Of a DNA stretch of 64,000 nucleotides, positions 33,911-43,359 are shown in pieces. The stretch's first letter is position 1; each line of letters begins with the position of its first letter. Both the position numbers and the translations under genes were made by a program. The DNA is from Azophilus sp965214305 (GTDB lineage: Bacteria; Pseudomonadota; Gammaproteobacteria; Pseudomonadales; Azotimanducaceae). The notes under the pieces are model-generated. The model made no database searches. It saw only the letters and a list, made by a program, of their open reading frames with translations, and was not told where the DNA came from. The stretch covers positions 2,046,001-2,110,000 of the forward strand of contig OZ243949.1 in the NCBI GenBank assembly GCA_965214305.1, in the 5' to 3' direction.

Positions 33911-34290
33911 CTAGCCCGGACGCCCCTGCCGGCGCCGCTCGACGACCCGCAGCAGCAACTCCTCGAACCGGGAGGCAATGGGTTCGATATCGAAGGACTG
34001 CTCGGCGTAGCGTCGGGCGCGCCGGGCGCAAACCTCCCGTTCCCGGTCGTCCCGCAGTAGTTCGGAAACCGCCTCGGCGACCGCCGCGCCGTCGCCGGGC
34101 GCCACCACCCGGCCGCAGCCCTGCCCGGCGACAATTCGGCTGGCGAGGTTGCCGGCATCCGCCGAGAGCACGATGGCGCGTCCGGCGCAGCAGTACGAGA
34201 GCACCTTGCTGGGCACGCAGTACGGCTGCGTTTGCGGTTCCAGCACCGCCAGCAGGATATCCGCTGCCGCCAAAACGTCCACTTTCCGCG
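33911..34290 (-). pseudogene. C-terminal fragment of a family 4 glycosyltransferase
   Basis: About 126 residues: VLAAADILLAVLEPQ, then VPSKVLSYCCAGRAIVLSAD and GCGRVVAPGDGAAVAEAV, as in WbuB/WcaI-type GT4 enzymes, where the PSKVLSY segment binds the nucleotide sugar. The N-terminal half is absent. Upstream the frame passes into an unrelated exonuclease fragment. Only the nucleotide-binding half is left, so it is not functional. Confidence 0.75.
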
Positions 34291-34311
34291 ACACACTGGA
34301 AAAGACCACAT

Positions 34312-34449
34312 GCCCAATCGCTCAAACTCGTTGCCGAGCATGCGCATGTCAAAGTTGGCGTTGTGGGCAACCAGCACCGCGCCGTCGAGCCGCTTCGCTA
34401 GGGCGGGCGCGATTTCCTCAAAGGCGGGCGCGGCTTCCAGCTGGGATGC
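34312..34449 (-). pseudogene. Fragment of a DnaQ-like 3'-5' exonuclease
   Basis: About 46 residues: EEIAPALAKRLDGAVLVAHN, then ANFDMRMLGNEFERLGM, the ExoII block of the DnaQ/DEDD family (H-N-x-x-F-D). Neither flank continues. It is joined to the glycosyltransferase fragment in another frame and lies 60 bp from the tRNA gene. Confidence 0.75.
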
Positions 34450-34511
34450 TCATGTTCTCGACTCTGACAACCTGTACAGAACAGTTAATACCGTCAAATT
34501 CCGAACGCCTA

Positions 34512-34601
34512 TGGCGGAGAGGGAGGGATTCGAACCCTCGATGGGTTTCACCCCATACTCCCTTAGCAGGGGAGCGCCTTCAGCCGCTCGGCCACCTCTC
34601 C
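34512..34601 (-). tRNA. tRNA-Ser (GCT)
   Basis: A 90-nt tRNA read leftward from 34601. The acceptor GGAGAGG pairs with CCTCTCC, followed by G and an encoded CCA. The D-loop region is GTGGCCGAGCGG, the anticodon loop CTGCTAA contains GCT, a long variable arm typical of Ser tRNA follows, and the T-arm has GGTTCGAATCC. tRNA-Ser genes are common integration sites, and both sides here carry gene fragments. Confidence 0.95.
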
Positions 34602-34755
34602 GTGGGGGGCGCAGTATATCGGGTTCTCGGCGGGTTGGGGGAAGCTAGTCAAATCTCGTCTGCCCCGCCACCGGGGCGCCTCCCGCCGTATTTGGCCGTG
34701 ACGCTCGCCCCTATCGGTAAATCAAGTGCCGCCAGTGCCATCCGCCGTCACCCAA

Positions 34756-35277
34756 TCATTCCCGCCGCAGTATCTCGTACTTCTTCAAATACCCCCGCAA
34801 CTGATGGTAGCTGAGGTTCAGCAGCTGCGCCGCCTTGCGTTGATTGTGCTTGGCCGCGTCCAGGGCCGCGTTAATCGCAGCGGTTTCATATTCGCGCACC
34901 TTCTCCCTGAGGTTGAGCGGCAAGGTGGCGGACATGGGAACTTGGATCGCGGGCCGGTTGCCGATATCAACCGCGGTTCTGGTGCCAGGCCGACTGGTCG
35001 CCGGACGATACGGGGAATCGAAGGGGTCGAATATGATCTCGCCAATCACCGCATCCGCTTGCGCTCGATAAACACAGCGTTCGACCACATTCTTCAATTC
35101 GCGAACATTACCGGGCCAAGCGTACTCGCAAAGGGCATGACGGGCTTCTTGGGAAAACCCGGCGAACAGGTCGCGTCCGAGCTCCGCGGACATATTGATG
35201 GCGAAATGCTCGGCCAGAAGAGGGATGTCGCCGGGGCGTTCCCGCAACGGTGGTAGCGTGATGAGATCGAATGCGAG
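34756..35277 (-). pseudogene. C-terminal fragment of a PspF-like sigma-54 activator
   Basis: About 173 residues. LAFDLITLPPLRERPGDIPL is the end of the AAA+ sigma-54 interaction domain; EYAWPGNVRELKNVVERCVY is the usual downstream block. The C-terminal Fis-type HTH is KHNQRKAAQLLNLSYHQLRG, which is PspF-like. The first 160 or so residues, including Walker A and B and GAFTGA, are missing. The fragment is fused at 35277/35278 to a carbamoyltransferase fragment in another frame. Confidence 0.85.
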
Positions 35278-36461
35278 TCCTGGCGGACATCGGCCACAAC
35301 CAGCATGTAGGGGCTGTCGATATCCAGATCGAACCAGTCCGCAACGTCCTCGCGCAGCACCGAGGGCGCGAAGGGACGAAAGCTTTCCCGAAACTTGACG
35401 CGCAGGTTCAGGGAGCGCTGCATGGCCGGCGAGCGCGGGTCGCCGAGGATCGAGCGGTTTCCCAACGCCCGGGGGCCGAACTCCATCCGGCCTTGGAACC
35501 AGCCCAGCGCCTGGCCGCTGGCCAGCGCGTTGACGGCGCTTTCCAATAGCTCCGCGTCCTCTAGGTGGCGGAAGCGCGCCCCCGCCCGCGTCAATCGCGC
35601 CGCGACCGTCTCGTCGTCCCATGCCGGACCGAGATAGGCGCCCTGCATCCCGTCGCCGCCTGTCATCTGGCGCCGAGGGCGGTCCAAGTAGTGGTGGTAG
35701 GCCATCAAGGCGGCGCCTAGGCTGCCTCCGGCATCCCCCGCAGCCGGTTGAATCCAGATATTCTCGAAGGCGCGGCTGCGCAGCAGCCTGCCGTTGGCGA
35801 CGCAGTTGAGGGCAACCCCGCCGGCCAGGCACAGGTTGCGGGCTCCCGTCTCGTTCGCAATCGACCGTCCCAGGCGTTCAACCACCTGCTCGGTGACCGC
35901 CTGCACCGAGGCGGCGATGTCCATATGGAACGGCTCAAGCCGGTCCTCCGGCCTGCGGGCGGGCTGGCCGAACAGGGCCTCGAAGCGGCGGTTGGTCATC
36001 CGCAGCCCGGTGCAGTATCCGAAGTAGTTCATATCCAAGCGGAAGGTGCCGTCCTCCTTGACATCGATCAGGCGGTCGAGGATCGTGCGGGCGTGCCGCG
36101 GCTCGCCGTACGGCGCCAACCCCATGACCTTGTACTCGCCGGAATTGACCCGGAAGCCGAGGTATTGCGTGAAGGCGCTGTAGAGCAGGCCAAGGGAATG
36201 CGGAAAGTGCAGCTCGCGCACCACCTCGATTCGGTTGCCTTCGCCCAAGCTGAGCGTCGTCGTTGCCCATTCCCCAACGCCGTCTATGGTGAGCACGGCG
36301 GCCGAATCGAACGGCGACGGGAAAAAAGCGCTGGCCGCGTGCGACTGGTGGTGCTCGGCGAACACCAGTTTCGCTTCGCTATCGAAATCGGGGTCGAAGC
36401 CGCGCAACGCCTGCCCCAGCAGGCGCTTTTGGAATAGCTTCTCCTTCATCCAGGTCGGCAT
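35278..36461 (-). pseudogene. Carbamoyltransferase (NodU/CmcH family), truncated at both ends
   Basis: About 394 residues of a protein usually near 600. The motifs EYKVMGLAPYGEPRHA, ARNLCLAGGVALNCVANG and FQGRMEFGPRALGNRSIL are those of O-carbamoyltransferases that use carbamoyl phosphate. The first 100 or so residues and the C-terminal end after SPYMLVVADVR are missing. The 5' junction is with a glycosyltransferase-like fragment and the 3' junction with the PspF fragment. It may once have decorated the polysaccharide. Confidence 0.85.
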
Positions 36462-36820
36462 GGCTGCCGAAAATGACCGAAACCCCCTGGGCGCGAAGGA
36501 AAAGACCCCGCAGCCGCAATGCCGCCTGATGGAAGGGCTCGCCGACCCACAGCGGCCGGACCCGCGCGGTCGGAAGCGGTGCCCCGCGTGCGAGCAGGCG
36601 GTTTGCCGCGCCGATACGATCGAGTCCGCCGAGGCGCAGGAAGCGCCCGAGTACGGGTGTCGGATAGCCGCCGGTGACGAAGGCGGTGAGGATGCCGCGC
36701 CGCTTCGATTGCGGCCTGACGCAGGAAGAACTGGCCGAATCCGTTGGAGATCACGACACGGAGAGGCGCTCTTGTCCGACCGATCTCCCCTAGGGCCGCA
36801 GCCGTGTCATCCGTCACCAC
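36456..36820 (-). pseudogene. N-terminal glycosyltransferase-like fragment with a frameshift
   Basis: APLRVVISNGFGQFFLRQAA resembles the N-terminus of a GT4-like enzyme. A one-base shift near 36700 is needed to continue with ILTAFVTGGYPTPVLGRFLR. It then runs to VSVIFGSHAD, where the carbamoyltransferase fragment begins. The family is tentative; this could be the missing N-half of the fragment at 33.9-34.3 kb, but their sequences cannot be joined with certainty. Confidence 0.5.
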
Positions 36821-37078
36821 GATGAAGCGCCAAGCGGCTCAGCAACGCAGTGCGCTCGCCCCCGGCGGCGAGGGCGGCGGGGCGCACCGGATCGCCCCCC
36901 TAGGCATCGCGCACCCGACCGATGATCGCACATCGATCGCCGGTATCCAGCGTGGACCATGCGTACAGGCCAGCTTCGACCGCAAGCCAGCGCGTGTTCA
37001 GCATGGCTGGGCGCGAACTTGGGCAAAAGCAGACGAGCGGGCATCATCAAAAATTGGGCTTATTCTATCCAAACCCGC

Positions 37079-37674
37079 CTACCCGCACAGCAGATGTCGG
37101 GCGAACGAGGGGATGGGCATGGAATAGGCGTGTTCGTCGGGCGCGAGGAAGCCGCTGTGCTCGGCATCCCGGATGAACTGCGTGGCGTTGGTGCCGGACG
37201 ACGCGAAAATTCGTCGGCCGTGTTTCTCCACGAGGTCGAAAAGCTCGCTGTAGAGCAACCGCCCGCCACGTTCCAGCAAGGCCGGGACAAGCTCCCTGGC
37301 CAGCTTCTCGAATCCGCCATGGCGGCGACGCAGGCGCGCCAAGCGCTGCCCGCGGACAGCGGCACGGGCAGCCACCGCCGTCCCCCGGTCGGCGGCAGGG
37401 CCCGCATTTCCTCCATGAACTGGCACATTAGGGCGCTCTTGCCCACGCCGGGCGGCCCCTCCACCACGATCGAGGCGTTGGCGGCTAAGCCCCGCGACAG
37501 GCCGTTGGCCATCTCCCGGAAAGCGCCGATCTCCGGCTCGCGCCCCGAAAAGAACGGCACGCCGCGCCCGGTTGCCGGCGCCCGGTCCCGCATCGACAGA
37601 TACCGCTCCGCATCGACAATATCCTGTTCGCGCAGTTGGCAGTTGTCCCGGTAGTTTTCATCCACCAATACCAT
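37079..37674 (-). pseudogene. ATPase family copy 3, P-loop kept but frameshifted and shortened
   Basis: Starts MVLVDENYRDNCQLREQ; Walker A is VVEGPPGVGKSALMCQF (about 65-81). After about residue 90 the frame breaks: the C-terminal domain (RRHGGFEKLARELVPALL ... SMPIPSFARHLLC) continues in another frame. The stretch between has lost the Walker B region. Together with copies at 1-393 and 8763-9440, this is a decaying dispersed gene family; each copy lost a different part. Confidence 0.75.
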
Positions 37675-37703
37675 GGTCGGCACTGTACCACGAAGGCATC
37701 TCA

Positions 37704-38525
37704 TTACTTTTGCGGATGATCGAAAGCCCGCTCCAGCCGAGATTCCCGAACGAACAGCACATCGCGTTCGAAGGCGTAGTTCGACTCCGTCATCCTAAAG
37801 CACTGAAATGCGATGGGATAGAGATTTTGAGATGCCAGTGCAGCCGCGACACGAGCGAAGCTCGGGGCCAGACCTTCATACTCCGGGCCGAACGAAACCT
37901 CGCACAGTACCGCGTCCACATTGCGGAACCAAGAGAGGGAGCCTTCGACAACCGATACTTCATGGCCCTGCACGTCAATTTTGCAAACGACTATGCGGCC
38001 CAACGGCAGAGTCACTGCTGAGGCGAGCTTGCGGCAACTCACTTTCTCAGTCCTTGCGTGTTTGGCCGAATACACTTTCCTGATGCTGTCGGTATAGTGA
38101 TGAAAAGTGTTCAGCGCTGTCTGGCCGTCATCAACGAGCATCTCTCGCTCGCAGTCTTGATTGCTGATTGCGTAGTTGAGGCATTTCACACGGGGATCAT
38201 GCTTGAACCGCCGTTGGAGCCGCCGAAAAGCAGTCTCGGCCGGTTCCAGCGCCACAACCTCGACATCCTCCCAGTACCTCAAGAACCCGGCGGCCCAGTC
38301 CCCGTGATGAGCACCGACATCGACGAGAAATACCGGCTCCTCCGATCCAACGAATCGAAGAAGCTGCACCCAATCCTCCGAAGTTGCAGGATCCCGCATG
38401 GTCTCTGCAACTAGGGCAAGGGCGTGCGCGCGCCCTCCCACCCGAACAATCTCATCAATCAGGAAGAGCCGCAGGGCGACCTTTTGGGATATGGCGGACA
38501 GGAACCGGATCAACCGCGCCTTCAT
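37704..38525 (-). CDS. FkbM-family methyltransferase
   Basis: 273 residues; AAAGGAGT precedes ATG 38525. The SAM-binding site is VFLVDVGAHHGDWAAGFLR, followed by VVALEPAETAFRRLQRRF and VCKIDVQGHEVSVVEGSL, the FkbM signature (DVGA and KIDVQG). It would O-methylate a sugar or a similar group of the polysaccharide. It overlaps the fucose-synthase gene by 4 bp (ATGA), so it belongs to the GDP-sugar operon. Confidence 0.9.
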   Translation of the reverse strand: MKARLIRFLSAISQKVALRLFLIDEIVRVGGRAHALALVAETMRDPATSEDWVQLLRFVGSEEPVFLVDVGAHHGDWAAGFLRYWEDVEVVALEPAETAFRRLQRRFKHDPRVKCLNYAISNQDCEREMLVDDGQTALNTFHHYTDSIRKVYSAKHARTEKVSCRKLASAVTLPLGRIVVCKIDVQGHEVSVVEGSLSWFRNVDAVLCEVSFGPEYEGLAPSFARVAAALASQNLYPIAFQCFRMTESNYAFERDVLFVRESRLERAFDHPQK

Positions 38526-39499
38526 TGGACACTCCTTTGCAGCCGCCCTGTTTCGACCCAAGTGGCCAAGAACCATCGATAGGTGTCTTCCAAGCCTGAT
38601 GGCAGCGCTTGACGCGCCCGCCAGCCCAGCCGGTCCAACCGTCCGAGGTCCAACCGCTTGCGCGGCGTTCCGTCGGGCTTCGACGCATCGAAAACGATGT
38701 TGCCCCGGAAGCCTACCACATCCTTCACCAGCGCCGCCAAATCCGCAATGGACAACTCTTCGCCGCTGCCCACATTGACCGGGCCTTCAACCGCGTACCG
38801 CTCCATCAGGAACAGGCAGGCATCGGCCAGGTCGTCCACATGCAGAAACTCGCGCCGGGGCGCGCCGGAGCCCCAAACCGCCACCGAATCGCGTCTGGCC
38901 ATCTTCGCATCGTGCATGCGGCGCATCAGCGCGGGGATCACATGGCCCGACTCCAAGTCGAAATTGTCTCCCGGCCCGTAGAGATTGGTCGGCATGAGCG
39001 AAATGAAATTGCAGCCGTACTGTCGGCGGTAGGCGTCGCAGAGCTTGACGCCGGCGATCTTGGCCACCGCGTACCACTCGTTGGTGGCTTCCAGCGGGCC
39101 AGTCAGCAGCGCCGCCTCGCTGATGGGTTGCGGCGCGAGCCTGGGATAGATACAGCTTGATCCCAGAAACAGCAGCTTCCCGACCGCCGCCTGGCGGCAA
39201 GCCTCGACGACCGCCGCCGCAATCGCAAGGTTGTCGTGGAGGAACTCCGCCGGACGGCTTTGGTTGGCCGAGATGCCGCCGACGCGGGCGGCCGCCAAAA
39301 ACACGGCCTGCGGACGGTGGCGGAGCATCCAGGATTCAACCTGCCTAGGCCGGCGCAGGTCGAGCGTCCGGCGCGGCGCCGTCAAGACCTCGCAGCGCCG
39401 GTGGCTGCGCAGGGCGCGGACGATGGCCGAGCCGACCATGCCCTCGTGTCCGGCGACGAAAACGCGCTTGCCGTCGAGCGGGTAGTCGAGGTCAGCCAT
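38522..39499 (-). CDS. fcl: GDP-L-fucose synthase
   Basis: 325 residues from ATG 39499, overlapping the gmd stop by 8 bp. The NADP motif is VFVAGHEGMVGSAIVRAL, with the catalytic Ser region FLGSSCIYP and Y-x-x-x-K in NEWYAVAKIAGVKLC. It converts GDP-4-keto-6-deoxy-mannose into GDP-L-fucose by epimerisation and reduction. The C-terminus (PRKRLDLGRLDRLGW) is as usual. With gmd and manC it completes the GDP-mannose to GDP-fucose route. Confidence 0.95.
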   Translation of the reverse strand: MADLDYPLDGKRVFVAGHEGMVGSAIVRALRSHRRCEVLTAPRRTLDLRRPRQVESWMLRHRPQAVFLAAARVGGISANQSRPAEFLHDNLAIAAAVVEACRQAAVGKLLFLGSSCIYPRLAPQPISEAALLTGPLEATNEWYAVAKIAGVKLCDAYRRQYGCNFISLMPTNLYGPGDNFDLESGHVIPALMRRMHDAKMARRDSVAVWGSGAPRREFLHVDDLADACLFLMERYAVEGPVNVGSGEELSIADLAALVKDVVGFRGNIVFDASKPDGTPRKRLDLGRLDRLGWRARQALPSGLEDTYRWFLATWVETGRLQRSVQ

Positions 39500-40559
39500 G
39501 CCGCGCCGGCACGGAGCCGCCGCCGTCAATCCGCCGCAGGTCGGCTCGCACCATGTCGGCGACCAAGGCGGCGAACCCAATCTTCGGGCGCCACCCCAGT
39601 TCCTTGCGGGCCTTGGCCGCGTCGCCAATCAAGCAGTCCACCTCGGTCGGACGGAAGTAGCGTGGGTCGATTTCCACGCGCACCGCGCCGGTGGCGGCGT
39701 CGCGCCCTTTTTCCGCCAGCCCCGAACCCTCCCAGGCGAGTTCGACGCCCACCTCCCCGAAGGATCGCTCGACGAACTCGCGCACCGAATGCGCTTCGCC
39801 GGTGGCAAGCACGAAGTCGTCGGCGCGCGGGTGGTTGAGGATGCGCCACATGCCGTCCACATAGTCATCCACGTGCCCCCAGTCCCGCCGCGCGTCCAAG
39901 TTTCCCAGATACAGCGTCTCCTGCCTGCCCCGGGCAATGGCGGCCGCCGCCCGGCTGATCTTGCGCGTCACGAAGGTCTCGCCCCGGGTTGGCCCCTCGT
40001 GGTTGAACGCGATGCCGTTGCAAACGTGCATGCCGTACGCCTCGCGATAGTTCGCCGAAATCCAGTAGGCGTAGAGCTTCGCCGCCGCGTAGGGGCTGCG
40101 GGGCCGAAAGGCCGTCGTCTCGCTTTGCGGGGGCGGGGCATCGCCGAACAGCTCTGAGGTCGATGCTTGGTAGAAGCGCACCTCTTGATCGCGGCCAAGC
40201 AGGCGCACCGCCTCCAGCAGCCGCAGCGTTCCGAGGGCATCGCTGTTGGCGGTGTACTCCGGCGTCTCGAAGCTCACTTGCACATGGCTTTGCGCGCCCA
40301 GGTTGTAGATTTCGTCCGGCCGCACCTCCTGAACCAGCCGGATAAGATTGGTGGCGTCCGTCAAGTCGCCGTAGTGGAGGAAGAAACGAACATCCGGCTC
40401 GTGCGGATCAACGTAGAGATGGTCGATGCGCTTGGTGTTGATGGACGAGGCGCGACGCACGACGCCATGCACCTCGTAGCCGCGGCCCAGCAGGTATTCC
40501 GCCAGACGAGCGCCGTCCTGCCCCGTCACCCCAGTGATTAAGGCTACGGGATTGGGCAT
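39492..40559 (-). CDS. gmd: GDP-mannose 4,6-dehydratase
   Basis: 355 residues. ALITGVTGQDGARLAEYLLG is the NADP-binding glycine loop, VVRRASSINTKRIDHLY the characteristic NADP contact, ASTSELFGD and SPYAAAKLYAYWI the active site (Thr/Ser and Y-x-x-x-K). It makes GDP-4-keto-6-deoxy-D-mannose from GDP-mannose, the substrate of the next enzyme. Length is normal. It heads a run with fcl and the FkbM methyltransferase. Confidence 0.97.
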   Translation of the reverse strand: MPNPVALITGVTGQDGARLAEYLLGRGYEVHGVVRRASSINTKRIDHLYVDPHEPDVRFFLHYGDLTDATNLIRLVQEVRPDEIYNLGAQSHVQVSFETPEYTANSDALGTLRLLEAVRLLGRDQEVRFYQASTSELFGDAPPPQSETTAFRPRSPYAAAKLYAYWISANYREAYGMHVCNGIAFNHEGPTRGETFVTRKISRAAAAIARGRQETLYLGNLDARRDWGHVDDYVDGMWRILNHPRADDFVLATGEAHSVREFVERSFGEVGVELAWEGSGLAEKGRDAATGAVRVEIDPRYFRPTEVDCLIGDAAKARKELGWRPKIGFAALVADMVRADLRRIDGGGSVPARHG

Positions 40560-40622
40560 GCCGACTGACCTGCCAACGGCCAGCGCCGTGTTTCCGATGC
40601 CGGTACTTCCATCCGGCAGCCT

Positions 40623-40907
40623 TCACAGGAGCTTGACGAGCGCGACGATCAGGCTGCCCTGCGCGATCAACGCACCGATTATCCATTTCAGCAAATCTGA
40701 CTTCGATGCCGCTATGGCGGCCTTAGTCTCCTGCCGCAGCGCCTCAACGCCGGCCTCGATCTTAACGACGTCGGTCTTGGTGGCGAGGTTGGCGTTGAGC
40801 AAAGCGACGTGCTCCTCGGCCAGCGTCTCCGCTTGCCGCTCGGTGAAGCCGGAGTCGGTCAGGCGCTTGACGAAGCGGTGGGTGTCGAACGCGATAGCCT
40901 CTGACAT
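40623..40907 (-). CDS. Small coiled-coil membrane-anchored protein (DUF1640-like)
   Basis: 94 residues from ATG 40907. It has an N-terminal FDTHRFVKRLTDSGFTERQA block, as in DUF1640/CCDC90 proteins, then a coiled coil (KTDVVKIEAGVEALRQETKA) and a single C-terminal helix (WIIGALIAQGSLIVALVKLL). Such proteins are frequent in accessory DNA; their function is unknown. It lies between manC and gmd without overlap and may be unrelated to polysaccharide synthesis. Confidence 0.65.
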   Translation of the reverse strand: MSEAIAFDTHRFVKRLTDSGFTERQAETLAEEHVALLNANLATKTDVVKIEAGVEALRQETKAAIAASKSDLLKWIIGALIAQGSLIVALVKLL

Positions 40908-40978
40908 GGGCGAATCATAGTGGCGCTGATGCGGTTCCACAAGGCGCCTCTCGCCCAGGGGGTGTGAGGCAAGCTCGT

Positions 40979-42415
40979 CTAGCGCGGCCCCCGCCCATAC
41001 TGATCCTCAAAGCGGACGATGTCGTCCTCCCCCAGGTAGTCGCCCACCTGAACCTCGATGAGCTCCAAGGTGCCGTCCGCCGCGTTGCGCAGCCGGTGCT
41101 GCACGTCTCGGGGGATGTAGGCGCTCTGGTTTTCGCGCAAGGTGAAGGTCTCCTTGCCGCGGGTAACCTCGGCGACGCCGCGCACCACCACCCAGTGCTC
41201 GGCGCGGTGGCGGTGCAACTGCAGCGACAGGCTCGCACCCGGCTTCACCCGGATGCGTTTGACCTGATAGCGCTCGCCACGTCCAACGCCCTCGTAGCTG
41301 CCCCAAGGACGATGCACCTCGGCGGGCAGGCTGTGCTCCGAACGGCCCGAAGCCCGCAGCCGCGCCACCAGCGCGCCCACGTCCTGGACCCGGCTGCGGT
41401 CAGCGACCAGCACCGCGTCGGTGGTCTCCACGATGACCAGATGATCGACGCCGATGGCGCCCACCAGGCGATGGCTCGAATGGACGAGGGTGCGGTCCAC
41501 ATCCAGGGGCAGCACATCGCCAACAAAGCGGTTGCCGCGCCCATCCGCCCCGGCGGCCTCCAGCACCGACTCCCAGGAGCCGATATCGCTCCAGCCGAAG
41601 TCCGCCGGCAGCACCGCGGCGCGGGCCGTCCGCTCCATCACCGCGATGTCGAACGACACGCTCGGGCTGCGCAGGAACGCCTCATGCGGGCGGAAGAAGT
41701 CGAGGTCCGAGCCGCCCCTCTCGACCGATTCGGCAACGGCCGCCGCCATCTCGGGGTTGTGCGCCTTGATCTCCGCCAAGGCGACCCCGGCATCGACCAC
41801 GAACATGCCGCTGTTCCAGAGATGGCACCCGGAGGCGGCGAAGATCTGGGCGCGCCCGGCGTCCGGCTTCTCGACGAACGCCTGAACGGGCTGGACGCCC
41901 GCCCGGCCAGCGGCCGCCAGCTCGATGTAGCCGTAGCCCGTCTCCGCACGGGACGGCACGACGCCGAAGGTCACCACCGCGCCGCCCTCGCTCGCTTCCC
42001 GGGCGGCCCGGACCGCTGCGGCAAAGCCCTCGGCATCTTCGATCCGGTGGTCGGCGGGCAGCACCAGCAACTGCGCCCCCGCCGCCTCGGCCAGGGCTAG
42101 ATGGGCGGCCAGCGCAATGGCCGGCGCGGTGTTGCGGCCCTCCGGCTCCAAAGCAATGCATTGCCAAGGCAGATCCAGCGCCCGGAGCTGCTCGGCGACC
42201 AGAAAGCGATTGGCCTCGTTGCAGACCACGATCGGCGGCCGCTCGGTGACCCCCGCCGCCCGCAGCACGGTGTTCTGCAGCAGGGAGCGGTCGCCGAACA
42301 GGGCGTGGAAGGGCTTGGGGAAAAGCGCCCTCGACAGCGGCCACAGGCGGCTGCCGACGCCGCCCGCCAACACCACCGGCACGAGGGGCTTCAAGTGGGT
42401 TCGCGCCTTGGGCAT
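40979..42415 (-). CDS. manC: Mannose-1-phosphate guanylyltransferase / mannose-6-phosphate isomerase
   Basis: 478-residue bifunctional enzyme. The N-terminal nucleotidyltransferase has VVLAGGVGSRLWPLSR and FPKPFHALFG, then LEPEGRNTAPAIALAA and FVEKPDAGRA. The C-terminal cupin has VHRPWGSYEGV and LQLHRHRAEHWVVVRG, the isomerase metal site. It makes GDP-mannose from mannose-1-phosphate and GTP, and can make mannose-6-phosphate from fructose-6-phosphate. No phosphomannomutase is in the window, so that step must be supplied from elsewhere. Confidence 0.97.
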   Translation of the reverse strand: MPKARTHLKPLVPVVLAGGVGSRLWPLSRALFPKPFHALFGDRSLLQNTVLRAAGVTERPPIVVCNEANRFLVAEQLRALDLPWQCIALEPEGRNTAPAIALAAHLALAEAAGAQLLVLPADHRIEDAEGFAAAVRAAREASEGGAVVTFGVVPSRAETGYGYIELAAAGRAGVQPVQAFVEKPDAGRAQIFAASGCHLWNSGMFVVDAGVALAEIKAHNPEMAAAVAESVERGGSDLDFFRPHEAFLRSPSVSFDIAVMERTARAAVLPADFGWSDIGSWESVLEAAGADGRGNRFVGDVLPLDVDRTLVHSSHRLVGAIGVDHLVIVETTDAVLVADRSRVQDVGALVARLRASGRSEHSLPAEVHRPWGSYEGVGRGERYQVKRIRVKPGASLSLQLHRHRAEHWVVVRGVAEVTRGKETFTLRENQSAYIPRDVQHRLRNAADGTLELIEVQVGDYLGEDDIVRFEDQYGRGPR

Positions 42416-42552
42416 AGAGGAAAAACAAGCGGGGCTGGCGGCATCTCGGTTGGACTTGTTCGACCAAGCAGTGCGACAATTCTAGTGTTGCTCTCGCCGC
42501 ATTTCGACTAGAGTACACTTACTTGCCACCAGCCTAATAGCCGAAAGCCTCC

Positions 42553-43359
42553 ATGCGGGTGTCCATCGTAACCGTGTCGTTCAATCAGGCGCGCTATCTG
42601 GAGCGGGCGCTCCGCTCGGTGGCCGCGCAGGACCACGACGACATCGAGCACATCGTGGTGGATCCCGGCTCCACGGACGGCAGCCGTGACATCATCGAGC
42701 GGTTCCGCGACCGGCTGGCCGCAGTGGTGCTGGAGCCCGACCGCGGCCCGCCCGACGGCCTGAACAAGGGGTTCGCCCTCGCTACCGGGGATATCTTCGC
42801 CTACCTGAACGCCGACGACGAATACCTGCCAGGCGCCGTTCGCGCCGCAGTGGCCGAGTTCAGGCGGCATGCGGACGCGGATATCGTGGTCGGGCACGGC
42901 TACATCGTTGACGGCGACGGCAACTCGATTCGCCGGTTCCGGTCCGCGTCCTTCTCCCGCTGGCGCTTCGCCCGCAGGGCCGCAGTGATAATGCAGCCAT
43001 CCACCTTCTTTCGGGCCGATACCTTTCGAGCGACATCGGGCTTCAACGTGGCGAACCGCACTAGCTGGGATGCCGAGCTCTACCTCGACATGTGCCTCGC
43101 CGGCGCGCGGATGCATATGGCGGAGGGCTACTGGTCGCTGTTTCGCATCCACCCCGATTCGATCTCCGGGAGCGGACGCCTGAACGCCGAGTTCGCGCGC
43201 GACGAGCAACGGTATTTTCGACGCTTGACTGGCCGGGAGCCGAGACAGCTAGACCTTGCCTCCTTTCTTCTGGCGAGGGCCTTGCGATGGCTGGTTGACC
43301 CCCGCGGATTGCTTGAGCGCTTACAGGACTTAATCCGCCCGCCCGTTCTGCGACCGTGA
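42553..43359 (+). CDS. Family 2 glycosyltransferase
   Basis: 268 residues. The GT-A fold has VSIVTVSFNQARYLERAL, VVDPGSTDGS and EPDRGPPDGLNKGFALATGD with YLNADDEYLPGA (DxD-like). It resembles WcaA-type enzymes. The C-terminal half holds W-D-A-E-L (catalytic acid region). It would add a sugar to the lipid-linked repeat unit. The next gene overlaps it (GTGA). The donor is unknown. Confidence 0.9.
   Translation: MRVSIVTVSFNQARYLERALRSVAAQDHDDIEHIVVDPGSTDGSRDIIERFRDRLAAVVLEPDRGPPDGLNKGFALATGDIFAYLNADDEYLPGAVRAAVAEFRRHADADIVVGHGYIVDGDGNSIRRFRSASFSRWRFARRAAVIMQPSTFFRADTFRATSGFNVANRTSWDAELYLDMCLAGARMHMAEGYWSLFRIHPDSISGSGRLNAEFARDEQRYFRRLTGREPRQLDLASFLLARALRWLVDPRGLLERLQDLIRPPVLRP

Noticed and set aside
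36814..37050. Minus-strand frame between the ATPase relic and the glycosyltransferase-like fragment
   Set aside because: A few residues look protein-like, but stops and frame changes prevent any family call, so it is left unannotated.
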